Assembly (NCBI GenBank): GCA_037957365.1
Contig: JARHVA010007806.1
Span: 303,501 to 367,500, forward strand
Reading direction: 5' to 3'
DNA: 64,000 nt
Source of the DNA: Torreya grandis
Taxonomy: Eukaryota > Streptophyta > Pinopsida > Cupressales > Taxaceae
In this document: positions 34,331 to 47,016 of the stretch, in pieces
Layout of the letters: every line of letters begins with the position of its first letter
Position numbering within the stretch: position 1 is the stretch's first letter
Notes under the pieces: model-generated
What the model was told of the DNA's origin: nothing
The model's database searches: none
What the model saw: only the letters and a program-made list of their open reading frames with translations
Program-made: the position numbers and the translations under genes

Positions 34331-35780
34331 ATAAAACATCATCTCAACCACCTATTTTCCCATCTCCCTAATGGAAGGGGAGAAACTATCTTATATTCAT
34401 TTGGACACCTAAACAAATAGAGCCACCATACCCACACCTCAATTGGAGGATATCACACCTACCTCCCATATCATAGAACCATACACTTCCTCTTTGGAAG
34501 CTAGTTCACAAGATAATATAACTTTATCCACCCAATATTTGATTTAAGAACCTTCTATTGAAAACCAAGACAAAGGTAAAGGAACCATTCCTTTTCCTTC
34601 ACCTACGGGCTTGACCATTAAAAACAAGACCCAAGTAACCAAACCCCTTTTAAAATTGGAAACCAAAATAACCAAAGAGTTAAAACCACCAAAAGACCCA
34701 AAACCCTAAATTTTACCTCCCTTAAACTTTCCCTCCATTTTGGGTCTTCATCCGTCTACCTTGAGCATGAAGCCCACTATTTTTACCAAAACCCCACTAT
34801 CTTTGTTGGTCACACCTTCATACTTGCTTTCTAAGATAACTCTCCTCACTACACTAATGATTATTAAGTTACCTATCTTACCATCCTCTACCTCCATCTC
34901 ATCAACCATCTTGACTAAACCAAAACCATAAAATCCACCTAAGACACCTATCACCAAACCCACATCCAAACAACCTTCTACCTCAACACCTAAATAAAAG
35001 ACCACTAAAGCTTTAGTACCTTTAGCTAATTCATATTCAACCATTCTAAAAAGGTTATTTTGAACCTCTTCCTTGGCCTTACCACCCATATAACCTTTTG
35101 ATTCTTCATATCATAAACCATCATGGTTTAATGATAATTTGATTTACCTATATCATAGGACACTTGGCCATGACACATAGAACTGTAAAGCTCTCCAAAC
35201 TCTTATCTATCAACTTTATGATGAAGATGATCTATTAATAGATGAACCTCTTGTGCCACCCCTACCAACCCAAATAATATCCATACCTACCCACTCCTCC
35301 ACCTTTACCTAATAATAAAGGTGGGTTAGACAACTCCACTACCTTAACCTCTCATATTATCCATACAATCAATGTGGTCACAAGATCACAATAGAAGGAT
35401 AAAGGGAAGACTAAGACATCTATTACTTGGACTTAACCCTCCCCAAAATCATAAATCAGCAATACCCAATCATCTCCATCATCAAAAAAACCCAAGGTGT
35501 CTATCTTAGGTGACTCCCCATATAACCTTCCATACCCTAGCCCATATGCAATATCCATATGGAAAGCTATCTTCAAGTAGCTTCACCAAACACTAGTAAA
35601 CATGATCTTGTATGAGTTAGTATCTACCTCTCCCCATCACTACCAAGCACTCATATAAGCCTTTAAATCTATCAAGGTCCAACCTAATGATCCTTAACCT
35701 ATAGATACCTTTATTTGTGCTCTTTGAACTTCCAACCTTATCACCTTCAAAAACTTAGAAATACCTTCTATTCATTTGGA
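34331..35780 (+). pseudogene. Element D gag-protease linker, decayed
   Basis: This is a proline-, threonine-, serine- and lysine-rich stretch with GKGTIPFPSPTGLTIKNKTQ (34580) and SILGLHPSTLSMKPTIF (34735), which aligns with the 178-codon open frame of element A (3287-3823). Near 35155 a block HRTLGHDT.NCKALQTLIYQ resembles a zinc-knuckle remnant with His and Cys. Its role is not known to me; it is probably a disordered spacer of the polyprotein. Confidence 0.5.
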
Positions 35781-36190
35781 GGATCTTAATCCCCCCTCTT
35801 CATTATAACATACATTAATCAAACCTACATCAAAAAGGTTATGATTGATGGAGGAACCAGAATCAATATTAACTCATCCCATGCATATCACCAAATGTAC
35901 TTACCCATAAACATCATGTCTAAAATCATAGCGGTCCTTCATTATTTCAATGATACCATGGTTACTACCTTAGGCACAATTGTCTACCATATCTATGTAG
36001 GGCCCAATACCATTCCCAAACTTTTTTTATTTTTTAAAAGGATAATTACAAAATAATGTTTTACTCGGGTGCCCTTGGCTTCATTCCATGAGTTGTGTCC
36101 CTTCCACCTTACATAGATGTGTCAAATTTTGAGCACGAAGGGTAAGTTGTGACTATTTAGGTTGATATTAGTCCTTTCACATCTTGAAAT
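35780..36190 (+). pseudogene. Element D aspartic protease, decayed
   Basis: The plus strand reads VMIDGGTRININSSHAYHQM, with the catalytic Asp at 35847. It continues NDTMVTTLGTIVYHIYVGPN (about 35960), then after shifts PLASFHELCPFHLT and CVKF, matching VPSTLH.CVKFEHKGQ in element A. The active site is D-G-G as in Tat elements. At least two frameshifts follow the active site. Confidence 0.7.
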
Positions 36191-36589
36191 ATGACATATC
36201 AACCTAATGATGTACTTCTTCCTCCATCCACCTCACAACTATCTTCTAAGGACACAACCCCACTAACCAAAATTCATGACACTTCCACACCAAATGTTTA
36301 TGAAGCTTCTACTAGATCATCTATCCCTTATTAATAGACTCCTATACAAAAACCCATGGAAACCACATTCTAACATATTTCCCTTGGGAAATCTATATTT
36401 TTAGCCCTAGATGCCCTCTCAACTCCCAAAAAATATGGGAATCTTAGACATGACCCTTCCTATGACCCTACCATTAGAACCATCATCCACTTTGGGCACT
36501 CTAACCATAAAACAAATTCATTTATGGGGGATTTGATCAACCATTTTTAGCCCCTACCACTACTTCATCCATCGAACCATTTACCTCTA

Positions 36590-37140
36590 ACTTTTTCTAT
36601 CTTAGCAAACTATAGTTCACCAAGTTGTATCTTCATAGATGTGCTTGGAAAGGATTTGGCCTTGGTCACTATGAATAAGGTCCTCATGAGTTACCCCATA
36701 TCAAAACTTTTTAACCTCATGAGTCATTTGTCATTGGGTATGAACCACCTAAAGAACCCACCAATTCACCCAAATCCATTGCCACCATAGAGGAAGATAT
36801 CTCATCCTCACCAACCCAACCACTTTTCCCACCTGAAGATCTTGACATCATCCACCCTAATATTATTTTCTAGTCAATACTATTAGTTTTAGTCTTCTCA
36901 TCTACCAAAAGGGTGGTCAAACCAAAGTCATTTCACTCGCACACCCTAAAATGGTAGAGAATGATTATTATACCATCAACACCATCCAAAATCAAGATGA
37001 TGATTCCATTCTTACCTACCTCAGTACTAGGGATTCTTGTATCCACAAATCCCTTCCTCATGAGGCCTTCACCATGTCAAATGAATCCACCATAGATATA
37101 AATTTGGGCACTCTAGACAACCCCCACATTGTAAAATTGG
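36590..37140 (+). pseudogene. Element D G-patch-like and RT-leading segment
   Basis: WKGFGLGHYE.GPHELPHIK at about 36645 has the spaced glycines of the G-patch-like motif that many Tat elements carry between protease and RT. FVIGYEPPKEPTNSPKSIAT follows. The open frame at 36951-37169 (MVENDYYTINTIQNQDDDS) leads directly into the RT. It aligns with 1200-2000 of element A. Confidence 0.55.
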
Positions 37141-37990
37141 GTACGTCATTGAATGCTAAGGAACTTTAGGACTTTTCCTCTTTCCTTCAATACTATAGCA
37201 TAGCATTCACTTGGTCTTATAGTGATATACTCAGGATTGAGCCCACCATTACTACCCATAACATGGTCACTCATCATGATTCCAAGCTTGTTAAATAGAA
37301 ACTTTGATGTATTCATCCTAACATATCCCTTTTCATTAAATAAGAGATTCAACATCTCTTATCTATAAACTTCATCCAACCCATTGACTACCACTAATGG
37401 GTCTTGAATATCATACCTATCACCAAAGTCATTGGGGGTCTATGCATTTGTGTGTAATTTCATGACCTTAACCTCACCTACCCCAATGATGACTTTCATC
37501 TACCTATCACTGACCATCTTATTGATCTTACATATGACCATGATATGTTATCTCTCATAGATGGGTTTTTGGGTTATAATCAGATATTGATTGCTCTTGA
37601 AGTTCAGCACAAAACTACCTTTGCCCACCCCTTGGGGAAATTTTTTATATAGAGTCATGCCTTTTGGGTTAAATAACATTAGTATAACCTACCAATGTGC
37701 CATGACTTATATCTTCCATGATATCATCCACAAGATTGTATAAAACTATGTGGTTGACCTTCTCAAGAAATCCAAACTCTGAAAAGATCACTTGACTATT
37801 CTTACAATCATATTTGAATGCCTCATATTTTATCATGTTCACCTTAATCCCAAGAAATACATTTTTGGGGTCTTTTTAGGAAATCTTCTTAGCTGTATCA
37901 TCTCTCTTCATGGAATCAATGTAGACCCTGCTAAAATTAGAGCAATTTTGGACATGCCTTCTCCAACTAACCTGAAGCAACTTTGTAGCC
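37140..37990 (+). pseudogene. pol: Element D reverse transcriptase, decayed
   Basis: Motifs in order are FTWSYSDILRIEPTITTHN (37208), SINFIQPIDYH.WVLNIIPI, SLIDGFLGYNQILIALEVQH and, after a shift, the active-site region at 37747-37758, which reads YVVD instead of YVDD. One catalytic Asp is therefore lost. The region after 37792 reads NASYFIMFTLIPRNTFLGSF in one frame and HVHLNPKKYIFGVFLGNLL in another, then INVDPAKIRAILDMPSPT (37915), the usual RT-connection motif. Confidence 0.85.
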
Positions 37991-38530
37991 TATAGGGAAA
38001 ACTTCAATCCATTTATCATTTTATTTACCGACTTTTAGATCGAAGCCAACCTTTCCATCACCTTTTGAAGAAGGATTTCTCTTTCAAATGGAATAGTGAT
38101 TTTCAAAAAACCTTTGATTCACTCAAATAGTACTTTTTATCACCACCTATCCTCACCCTTCCTAAGGATGAACACCCATTATACCTATATATCTCTACCA
38201 CTGATCATTCCCTAGTGGCAATGTTGGCTCACTAAGATGAACAACACAAAGAGAAAGTCATATACTACATTAGCCACACATTTTTAGAATAAAAAAATTG
38301 GTCTACACATACCAATAAACTCTACTTAACATTGACCCTTATGGCCACAAAACTCCACTACTAACTTCTTAACCATAAAACCTATGTCATAACTAATATT
38401 GACCCAATCAAGTATATGCACTCTGAACCATACCAAAATCAATGTATGGATAAGTGTATCATGCTCCTAATTAAATTTGACCTTGAATTCCTATATAAAA
38501 AGTTGATTAAATGGTAGGTCACTGCTAACC
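37990..38530 (+). pseudogene. Element D RNase H (RT-linked), decayed
   Basis: GKLQSIYHFIYRLLDRSQPF, KKDFSFKWNSDFQKTF and LYLYISTTDHSLVAMLAH are followed by HKEKVIYYISHTFLE and TNIDPIKYMHSEPYQNQ. The order is that of the native RNase H-like domain behind Ty3/gypsy RT. Several stops stand at places where the family has Gln or Trp. The matching part of element A is at 1-370. Confidence 0.75.
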
Positions 38531-38970
38531 AATTGGTCAAATCTCTTTCACCAAACAACCAACCACCTCCTCTTATCTTTCTAGATGAGTCTATCATGAC
38601 TCATTTTAAAGAGGATGGCATAACCTACCAAATGACCATGTTCTTCGATGGCTCGAAGTGCCAACAAGGAAGGGGTGAAAAATTTATTCTCATTCCTCTT
38701 GATGGTGAACCCCTTCCACTCTCCTTCAAACTTGACTTTGAATTCACCAATAATATGGGTGAGTACAAAGCCCTAGTGATAGGTCTCTAAACTCCTCTAA
38801 CCTTGGGAATTAAGACAATCCATGTATTTGGTGATTCCCAGATTGTGGTCAACCAAGTCATTAGATCCTATCAATATAAGAATAATGTCTTGAAAAAATA
38901 TAAGCTTTTATTTGAAAAACTCTTAACATCATTCAAACATTACCTGGTCTAATCTATTCCTTAATCTACC
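38530..38970 (+). pseudogene. Element D additional archaeal-type RNase H (aRH)
   Basis: The open frame at 38533-38790 reads MTMFFDGSKCQQGRGEKFIL and FTNNMGEYKALVIGL, a second RNase H with FDGS and the E of GEYKAL. IHVFGDSQIVVNQVIRSYQY-like codons follow to about 38880. An extra archaeal-type RNase H is the hallmark of the Tat lineage. In this element it lies after the native RNase H and before integrase. Confidence 0.8.
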
Positions 38971-39179
38971 AATAAATTCATGAATATAATGGCCTACCTT
39001 ACGTCTCACATCCCTTCTTAGCCTTCTAATTCTAAAATATTTGTCACCATTCATCATTTTACCACACCCTCTTATAACAAATCTAACCTCCCTACCATTT
39101 GTAATTTGGAGGAATCCCCATCCAACATTTGGTATGACCAAACTTTCAACTACCTTAACCTAGGCATTGTTCCTCCCTA

Positions 39180-40400
39180 CCTCTCTAGGAATGCCTACAA
39201 AAACTTTGTTTTTAGAGTACTTCTCATTACACCATACTAGGGGGAATAATTTATATACATGTTTTTTATGGTTTCCTTCTTCATTTCCTACACAACCATG
39301 AAGCTTCCCATGCCATAATATAAACACTTGATGGGATATGTGAGGGACACTTTAGTGGTCTAATAGTTGCAAAATGTATCCTTCACCTTGGTTACTATTG
39401 GCCCATCCTCAACCAAGATTGTTGTGATTATGAAAAAAGTGTGTTAAATGTCAAAAAAATGTTAATTTTCATTACATTCCATCTAACATACTCTAAGTAT
39501 CTAAGGAATTTTATCCTTTCTCACAATGGGGGATCAATATCATTGGGGAAATTAACCCCCATTCTTCATAGTGACATAGTTCCATCATCAAAGCCACCAA
39601 ATACTTCACCAAGTGGGTGGAGGCTATACCTCTTATCTCAACCAAAGTAGAGAATATTTTTGACTTTATCAACCATCATATCATCTTCCGCTTTGGCATT
39701 CCTCATAAGATCATCACTGATAATGGAAAATCCTTAAAAAATAAGTAAGTCCGAGGTTTATGTGATATATTTGGCATCAATTTAAGATTTTCCTCACCTT
39801 ATCGACCATAAGCAAATGGAAAAGTAGAAGCATATAATAAAATCCTTAACAAAATAATAACTAAAGTTGTTAGTTCTTTAGGTTGAGATTAGAACTTACA
39901 CATCTCATTCACATTATAGGCCTATCATACTAGCATTCAAACCTCTATATTTTCTACTCCCTTCTCTCTAATCTTTGGAGAAAAAGTAGTCTTTCCTCTT
40001 AAATTCTAAATTCTCTCTCTTTACATATCTTTGCAAGATCTTATTTTTGAAGAAGATTATCATCAACACTATTTAGCTCAGCTTCAGCTACTTGATGAGC
40101 ATTGTTTATAAACCCTTACTCACCTTCATACCAATCAAGATCATATCAAATGAACTTATAACACGCATCTCAAATAATGAGACTTCAATATCAGAGACCT
40201 CATCTTAAAATAAAACCAACATGTGAAAGATATGGAGAAGAGTAAACAAAGAAAGTTTTCTTTTAATTGACTTAGACTCTACATCATTACCCATAAGTAT
40301 GGATCAAGATCTTATTGTTTGTTTTATCTCAAAGGTAAACCAAAACCTAAGCCTCTAAATGCTTTGCATTTGCATCCATTTTTTTGTTAAAGAAGGATCA
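39180..40400 (+). pseudogene. Element D integrase, decayed
   Basis: The zinc-binding start reads LDGICEGHFSGLIVAKCILH and GYYWPILNQDCCDYEK (39325-39440). The core has WGINIIGE, where the family has Asp in place of the first Asn, so the first catalytic Asp is probably lost. Next come KYFTKWVEAIPL, IITDNGKS (second Asp, about 39715) and ANGKVEAYNKILNKII (Glu, about 39825). The C-terminal part runs through LDEHCL and ends near LKGKPKPKPLNALHLHPFFC (40350-40389). One or more shifts separate the zinc region from the core. Confidence 0.82.
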
Positions 40401-43400
40401 ATCTCACTCCTTTTGTCTAACTTAAGCTAATCCCTTGATTATAAGATTTTAACCTTCACCCATCTTTCTCCTCTATTTTTGAGGATAATTGATTACAACA
40501 TAGAACCATTTAATTAACCATCATAGTCATAGCCTAATCCTAAATGTGGGTACCTTGAATCTACCCATAACATGGTTCTCATGGATACTTTTCATCTCTA
40601 ATAAGATGTAATCCCACGGCCATTATCTCTTAGAAACCACACCTTTTCATCTCATTAACCTTCTTGTGTTAAAATTTTTCCCTCATAAAGGTAAACCTCT
40701 GAACCTAATTAGACTTGTCCATGTCTAGAAACATTGCATCCAAAAACAATTTGGATACCAAAATACTACTTGGGTCAATATATTAAGCATTGCAGACTTT
40801 TCCCTCAAAGGACATCTACCCAAAAATAAAATTAAAATTTGAAATATAAGGTAAACTACTCCCTTGAGGGATAACCATCAAGAGCATTAAACAAATCCAA
40901 TATGTTAGATGACTCCCTTAAAGGATGGATAAGTCAACTTTGTCAGAATTAGATCAATTTCTTGGAAACTTCCCACATCGATCAACTTGCCATATACAAC
41001 AATAAAGAAAAAGACCCACTATCACAACAAAATCTAAAGTCACAATCAGTTCTCAAGTGGCATAATAAGTTAGAAGCTATAATTAGCTTTCACATTTAGA
41101 CTTTCCATCTTGATCAGTCTACATCTAGCATATGACATGGACTTGTCTATTACCAATCTTAGGCCACCTATAAAAGGGGAAAACTAATTCACATGAAGTT
41201 ATCATACATATCACCCATTACCCTCCACACCAACTATCACCCATCTTCCCTTTATACTATCTATAAATTAGGGGATTTATAGACATCTTGTGATCAAAAA
41301 ACCTTTTTTTATCAACTCACAACCACTCATGCATAATGTTTGAAGGGATTATATTCATTAAGTTGATCCCACTTTAGGTCTATTTTTACTCCTTGTCAAA
41401 AATAAATCATCATTCCCTATTCTTATCTTAATATGCTTGGTTGATGTTTTCATCATGACTTTTACCATCCAGTGTTGCAATAAAAATAATCATTCTTTTT
41501 ACATTAAGAGAGATAACAACAACCATAACCATATTAATTATAATCATACACATAACATTCATAAGTATTCACACAACCTTCAGAATTATAACATTCAACC
41601 AATGACATCTAATACATTGTGTACATGTTTACAAAAAATTATGTAATATTTTATTTAGGGTGTGAGGAGTTGTATGACACATATAAAGTTATCAGACTAT
41701 CAACACTTCACCTAAGGCATTTACATACATTATTATCCTATAAAAGCATTAGGTTGATTGTTTGGTGACTCTATATTTGTGTTCAACCATCCTTCTACTT
41801 CATTTCTCCCTGAACTAACATTTATAACATTCCCTATTTCAATAGTTGCTAAAGGGTGTAATCTATTCTCCTCTTCTGCATTCATCCTCATAGGCCAAGA
41901 ATCATATTACACTATGGTTCTTTCACCATGCTCACCTATCACAACCATTGCATTCACCCTACTTGCCTATCACAACTATTTCATCCCTCTATTCTATTTT
42001 TTCTACTCACATAGGTACCACCATTTATTGCCTCAGTGTACATCCCCTTGGATAGTGAGTGTTCCCTCCATATATAGGTTGATAATCATGTTGTCTATCC
42101 GTATATCTTCTATAGTGAAATTCTCTCCTTCTTCACTATTGGAGAGGTAAGAGTTCAAGCTCAAACTTAGGCCATGGGTACCTTTCCTCTTATTTTTGAT
42201 CTAACAGTACTTCCATTATTGACATTACATGTTATAATATCTATTAGATCCACACATTCACCATATTGATTACTTTAGGTCATGGACTTTGTTGATTATC
42301 TCCACCATTATTTCCATTGTTCACCATCTTCAACCTTGTGTAGTTATCTACACTCTCTGTAACCTAAAAAACCAAATAACTCAATGATAGACATTCATCC
42401 TTATCATGGTTCTTTAAATAGAACACTTAACCATTCTTCCTCATTAACATGATTCTCCATTCCACTGATGGGGAAGGTCATATGATATCATTGATTCCCT
42501 TGAATAGTCTTCCAAATTGAAATGATCATGTCTACTTACATTTTCATATAGACACATCACCCTCAATCTAATTGATCATCTAAATAAATCCATTATTCAC
42601 TATTATGATATATTTTTATTGCCCTTATGATCTGATCTACATTTGATATCTTTCCTTGCTTTGTCATCTTGAAATCCTTGTGGGCCTGGTGGTCATTTAT
42701 ATCATTGTCACCTTTATCCTAGTTGACATAAATTAGCTTCCAACTATGAGCCATAGTCATGATCACACCTTCAAAATTTCCACTATTACTAGTTGTAGAA
42801 ACTCCTAAATGCTTGTCATTATAGAATCTCCCCCATATTATCCAACTATATAACCAATATCTTGGACCATGTAGATACCTACTACTAGGGCCTCTTCTAA
42901 GTGGAACCCAAAGTCATTATCTCTAAGGAACTAGGACAAAGGATGCAGACATGGCTGCCTTTCATCTAGCCTACCCATGTAGCTCTTGGGTCAAGCACAG
43001 TCCATCCTCTATCACTCACCATGTTTCCAATTTTCTAACTCATAGAATCCACTTAGCCATTAAGGAAATTATTTGTAGGTCATCACTTTGATACTACCCT
43101 TAAAACTCAAATTGTAGTGATGATGACCTTTCACCAACATGACTATGCAAATCTTGATAGATAACCACCTCCTAAAACTTAGCTTGTAATGATAGATGCC
43201 AACACTATACTTATACCTTCACATAATTTAAAAGGTGAAACCTCCTTACAAAGGCACCTCTTCTTTGGATTGACTCCATTGAAGGTCTTATGGTGTTTAG
43301 AATTATATTCCCTTCTAATTTATCCTACCTTTCCCATCCATGTCTCTCATCCTACTAAATGTGGGAACATTATGGCAGATATTCACCAATCTACACCATG

Positions 43401-46400
43401 CACCTTAACCTTCACTAAAACTTAAAACATCTATTTTCAAAAAACCTTCTCCATAAGCCCAAACCAACCCATGTGGTTCATCAAATTGGGGTAGCCAATT
43501 TGAGCACCACTTTCCAACACTAGTTGAACTACATTGGCATGATGTCCATCAACTATGTAGTCACTACTTGACTTCTAAGGGCAATTTGGCCATTAAAAAC
43601 TAATTAACCTCCCATTATCCTTCTCATTCAATGATATTGATAACAATTCCATCTTGCCTAGGGCATCTTATGTTAGGGAAGCTTTGCATTCTTCTTATCA
43701 TCCTTGTATTTTAACATCATCTAATATTTACTCTTCATTTTCCCCCCATTATTGGGAGAACTGCATTAGCCTAAGGTATTTTTGGACTATGTAGGTAGTA
43801 CTCATTTACTAAGGTCAGCTCAACCACATCCTTTACTTAATTTTCCCTTCTCACCTAATATCTTTTCCTCCACCCCTCTACCTATCTCCTCCCCACCTCC
43901 CTCCCTTTAGCTTGTCAATCTCTTTCAACCACTTTCCATCTTGTCAATCTCTTTTAACACAAGGATTGATAGCCTTAATCATTGGCCCATATTATCTACC
44001 ATAAATCCACCACCTACTCTACTTCATTGGGCTCCTTTAGACCTTTCCTTGTGCATACTTCATAACTCACTTCCCTTCCCACTTTTTGCATTTTTGCCTC
44101 TCTCTCCACTTCTTACCAACCTTACCCCTATCTCCTTTATCTTTTTTTTCCATCCTCATCATTTCCCATTGTCCTTGGAAATTTTTCACACCCTCTTCAT
44201 CACTCTCATTTCCTCACCAATTTCATATCATAATTTTCATCTTAAATTTTTTTTTTCTTCTATTGTTGCTCTTTTTATTTATGTGTACCACCATTCTTTG
44301 TCATTTTTCCACTCTTCCCACCTTTCCCATTTTCCATTATTATTATTTACTTTATTGTCATCCTTTCATCCTTTTTGTCTTTTTCTCCTCCATAACTAAT
44401 TTCTACCTAGGTATTTATCCTTTTAAAGGACTTCTATAATTTCCCCTTTTTTCTTATCACTTCTTGCCTTTTACTTTTTTCATTCATCTTTTCCTCTTTC
44501 CATCTCGATAATCACTTGTATTTTACATCTGTGTGAGTATCTATACTCTATATTCATGTTTTAATTCTTCCTTTTTCTTCTTACCATCTCTGATCTTCAT
44601 CTTTTATCTTCATCTCATTCTATTTCATTATTTTCCACCATCCTTTTCTCCATTTCATTTTATTTTTCTTATCTTGAGGACATTCCTTGTTCTTTCCAAC
44701 CTTGTTTTTTTCCTCCTATATGTCCATGCCTGGCTCTTTCCATATTTTTCCACCTTTATCTTAATATAAAACCTCATTATTTTCTTCACCTATCTCTTCA
44801 TCCATATCTTAGTCCACCTTCACCTCATCCCTTATTAGATCTCCTTTATTTTCTCCCATTCAACCTCCACTTCTTTCGAGTGTAGTAATTAGTTGTACCA
44901 ATTCTACATACATCTCCTTATCTAATTCCTTGTTTCTTTCATCCCCTTGCTTTAATGAAAAAAAATTAGTTAGGTTTATTACCTCAATTTCATCCCTTTC
45001 TTCCTTTAATGCATTTTCATTTTGAGCTTGGATCATTTTTTTTTGTCCCTCCCTAGTTACTCCCTTCACCCTACCTATCACATTTTTCACTTTTAAGCCC
45101 TGTACCCATCTTGAGCTTATATGATCACAGCATATAATATGCTATGGCCATGAATGTCTTCCATTTGATTTTGGTTTAATATGAGATATATATTGATATT
45201 ATGACTCTAAAATGTAGTCAACCATGGCCACAAGCTCATATGACCCACAATTGAGCATAAGCACCACCATATATTTGGATGTAAATTCCTTCCCCATCTC
45301 CTCTTGTCTTGCCTATTTTTAACCCCTTTTACTTAGATATTTGGAGATGTTATAGTCAAAACTAAAACCACCTTCAAATGGAATTTTTTGGGTACTCACG
45401 TGTGGATGCTAGCTATACCCTCTCATGTGACCTACTTTATAATCAATTATTTCCATTGATTCTCCCTACTTGGCTTACATCTTCCTATGCACTGTAATAT
45501 CCATAATCTTTAATCACATTCCACATAATAACCTTTTATCAAATTCACCTCCTTCACCAAAATATTTTCCTACTTGGTTTATTTTAGACCTATTTCTCCC
45601 ACCTTCCTTTTCAACTACTCAATCTATCTATCTTCATACATTCTTATTCTTTTTTTCCTTTTCAATTTTCCATTTATACCATTTATTTTAATTTTATTTT
45701 CAACCTACTCCCTCATTTAATTAAAATTATTATTATTCACCTCACTCCATATTCCAAATCCACTTAGAGTCTTTCTTTGAATTCCCTCAAAACTTAATGC
45801 TTACTTATTTTGGGGTCCTATTGGTTCAACGATCAAGGGTTCAAATATTTTCCACTTCTCATTTACCCACTCTACTACCTTTCTTCCTTTAATCATTAAA
45901 TAATAATCTTCCATAGCCTATTAATGACATTATTTTGGAATGTGTACAATGCCAATTTATTTCAATGGTTATGAAATAACCCATCGGGTCACTGTGTAAA
46001 ATTGAGTAGTGCCAATTTTTATAAAGCCTGGTAAAGCATATCTATCCTTTTTTAATTTAAAATGGTGGCCAAAATTTCACACTTGAACCTACTTATCCAT
46101 GGCTATAAATTCCTTTTGCATAGTTGGAACAATCATCTAATTACATCCTATGTAATCTCATCCACCGTTTCTACCAAACCAATTATAAAACTATTTGATA
46201 GCCATATTTTCCACCATTTGGAGCTTCCTTTTCTCCAACATCGTTCAACTGGACCTAACTACATGAGACATCAATTTACGGAAACCATGTTAACCAACAC
46301 TCCCCACCTCAGAAGAACTAATTTAGGCTTGAAGTTTATTTCAGACATTATATCCATGGAACTACATTGGTAACATCCACTTGCCTAGTCCATATGGAGT

Positions 46401-47000
46401 TAGCTTGGCCACCCCATTCCAACCAACTAGCCCACTTTTCCACATCCACCTTGACATTGGCCATTTTTGACTCGACCTCTTCACATGTTTTTTGATGACC
46501 TTGCCTTGGTATTTTTGACTACATCAACTATGATTGTCATGTTGAACTTTTTATGCCCCACCTCATGTGAAACTAAACCATTTATATTAGTATGCATTAA
46601 CACTTCCTACCCTGGATACCTATGAATAAAACCAACCTTGTCTAGATGAATTCATAAGTTTAATCTGATCAATGATGACTAATATTGTGGATTGGTTACC
46701 TTATCGTATGTCCATCTAGAACTTAACCTTATTTTTATCAATATTAGAAAATTTAGTCTCTATGCAATCTTGAATATCATGATTAGTTGAATTTTATGAA
46801 CCCATTGGCATTTCACATGCCCAACTACATTTTGGTACCACCTATTGCCTCCCCACCAACACTTATCAAACCTACACCTATTTCATCCTTTCCTCATCAA
46901 ATCTTGGTTTGAGGGGGGAACGCCTCCTCATATACTTAAGGCACCTTGACCTTCAACCAAATAGTTTTTGTTTTGTAGCTTGTTAATTTAAAGCTACATA
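40400..47000 (+). other. Element D 3' non-pol region, no supported plus-strand gene
   Basis: This is 6.6 kb between integrase and the 3' LTR. Three or four copies of a CCCTYAAAGGAT-like motif lie at about 40680, 40802, 40861 and 40915. From about 43820 to 44800 the plus strand is strongly pyrimidine-rich and creates long Phe/Leu/Ser/His open frames that I regard as artefacts. The minus strand of 44860-45090 reads a Glu/Lys-rich frame (see separate entry). Tat-lineage elements often have such a region, sometimes with an antisense ORF. Confidence 0.5.
44860..45090 (-). pseudogene. Possible antisense ORF remnant in element D, Glu/Lys-rich
   Basis: The 76-codon frame starts MKNVIGRVKGVTREGQKKM and has a helical, charged composition (NALKEERDEIEVINLTNFF, DERNKELDKEMYVELVQL). 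Its amino-acid pattern looks more like protein than the low-complexity frames opposite it. Antisense ORFs between integrase and the 3' LTR are known in some Tat-lineage elements, but I cannot match this one to any family. Chance is not excluded because the minus strand is purine-rich here. Confidence 0.25.
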
Positions 47001-47016
47001 GTAAAAAGGGACAAAA
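47001..47016 (+). other. Element D polypurine tract candidate
   Basis: GTAAAAAGGGACAAAA directly precedes the TG of the 3' LTR, as expected for the plus-strand primer. Confidence 0.55.

Noticed and set aside
34748..35089. Minus-strand 113-codon frame (MGGKAKEEVQNN...)
   Set aside because: It is the shadow of the gag-protease linker of element D, which aligns with element A on the plus strand.
41758..42150. 130-codon plus-strand frame in the 3' region of element D
   Set aside because: Low-complexity Phe/Ser/Leu/Ile composition and no family resemblance; considered chance.
43941..44439. Open frames of 152 and 117 codons rich in Phe, Leu, Ser and His
   Set aside because: They come from a strongly pyrimidine-rich strand in two overlapping frames, with no motif. 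Composition alone explains them.
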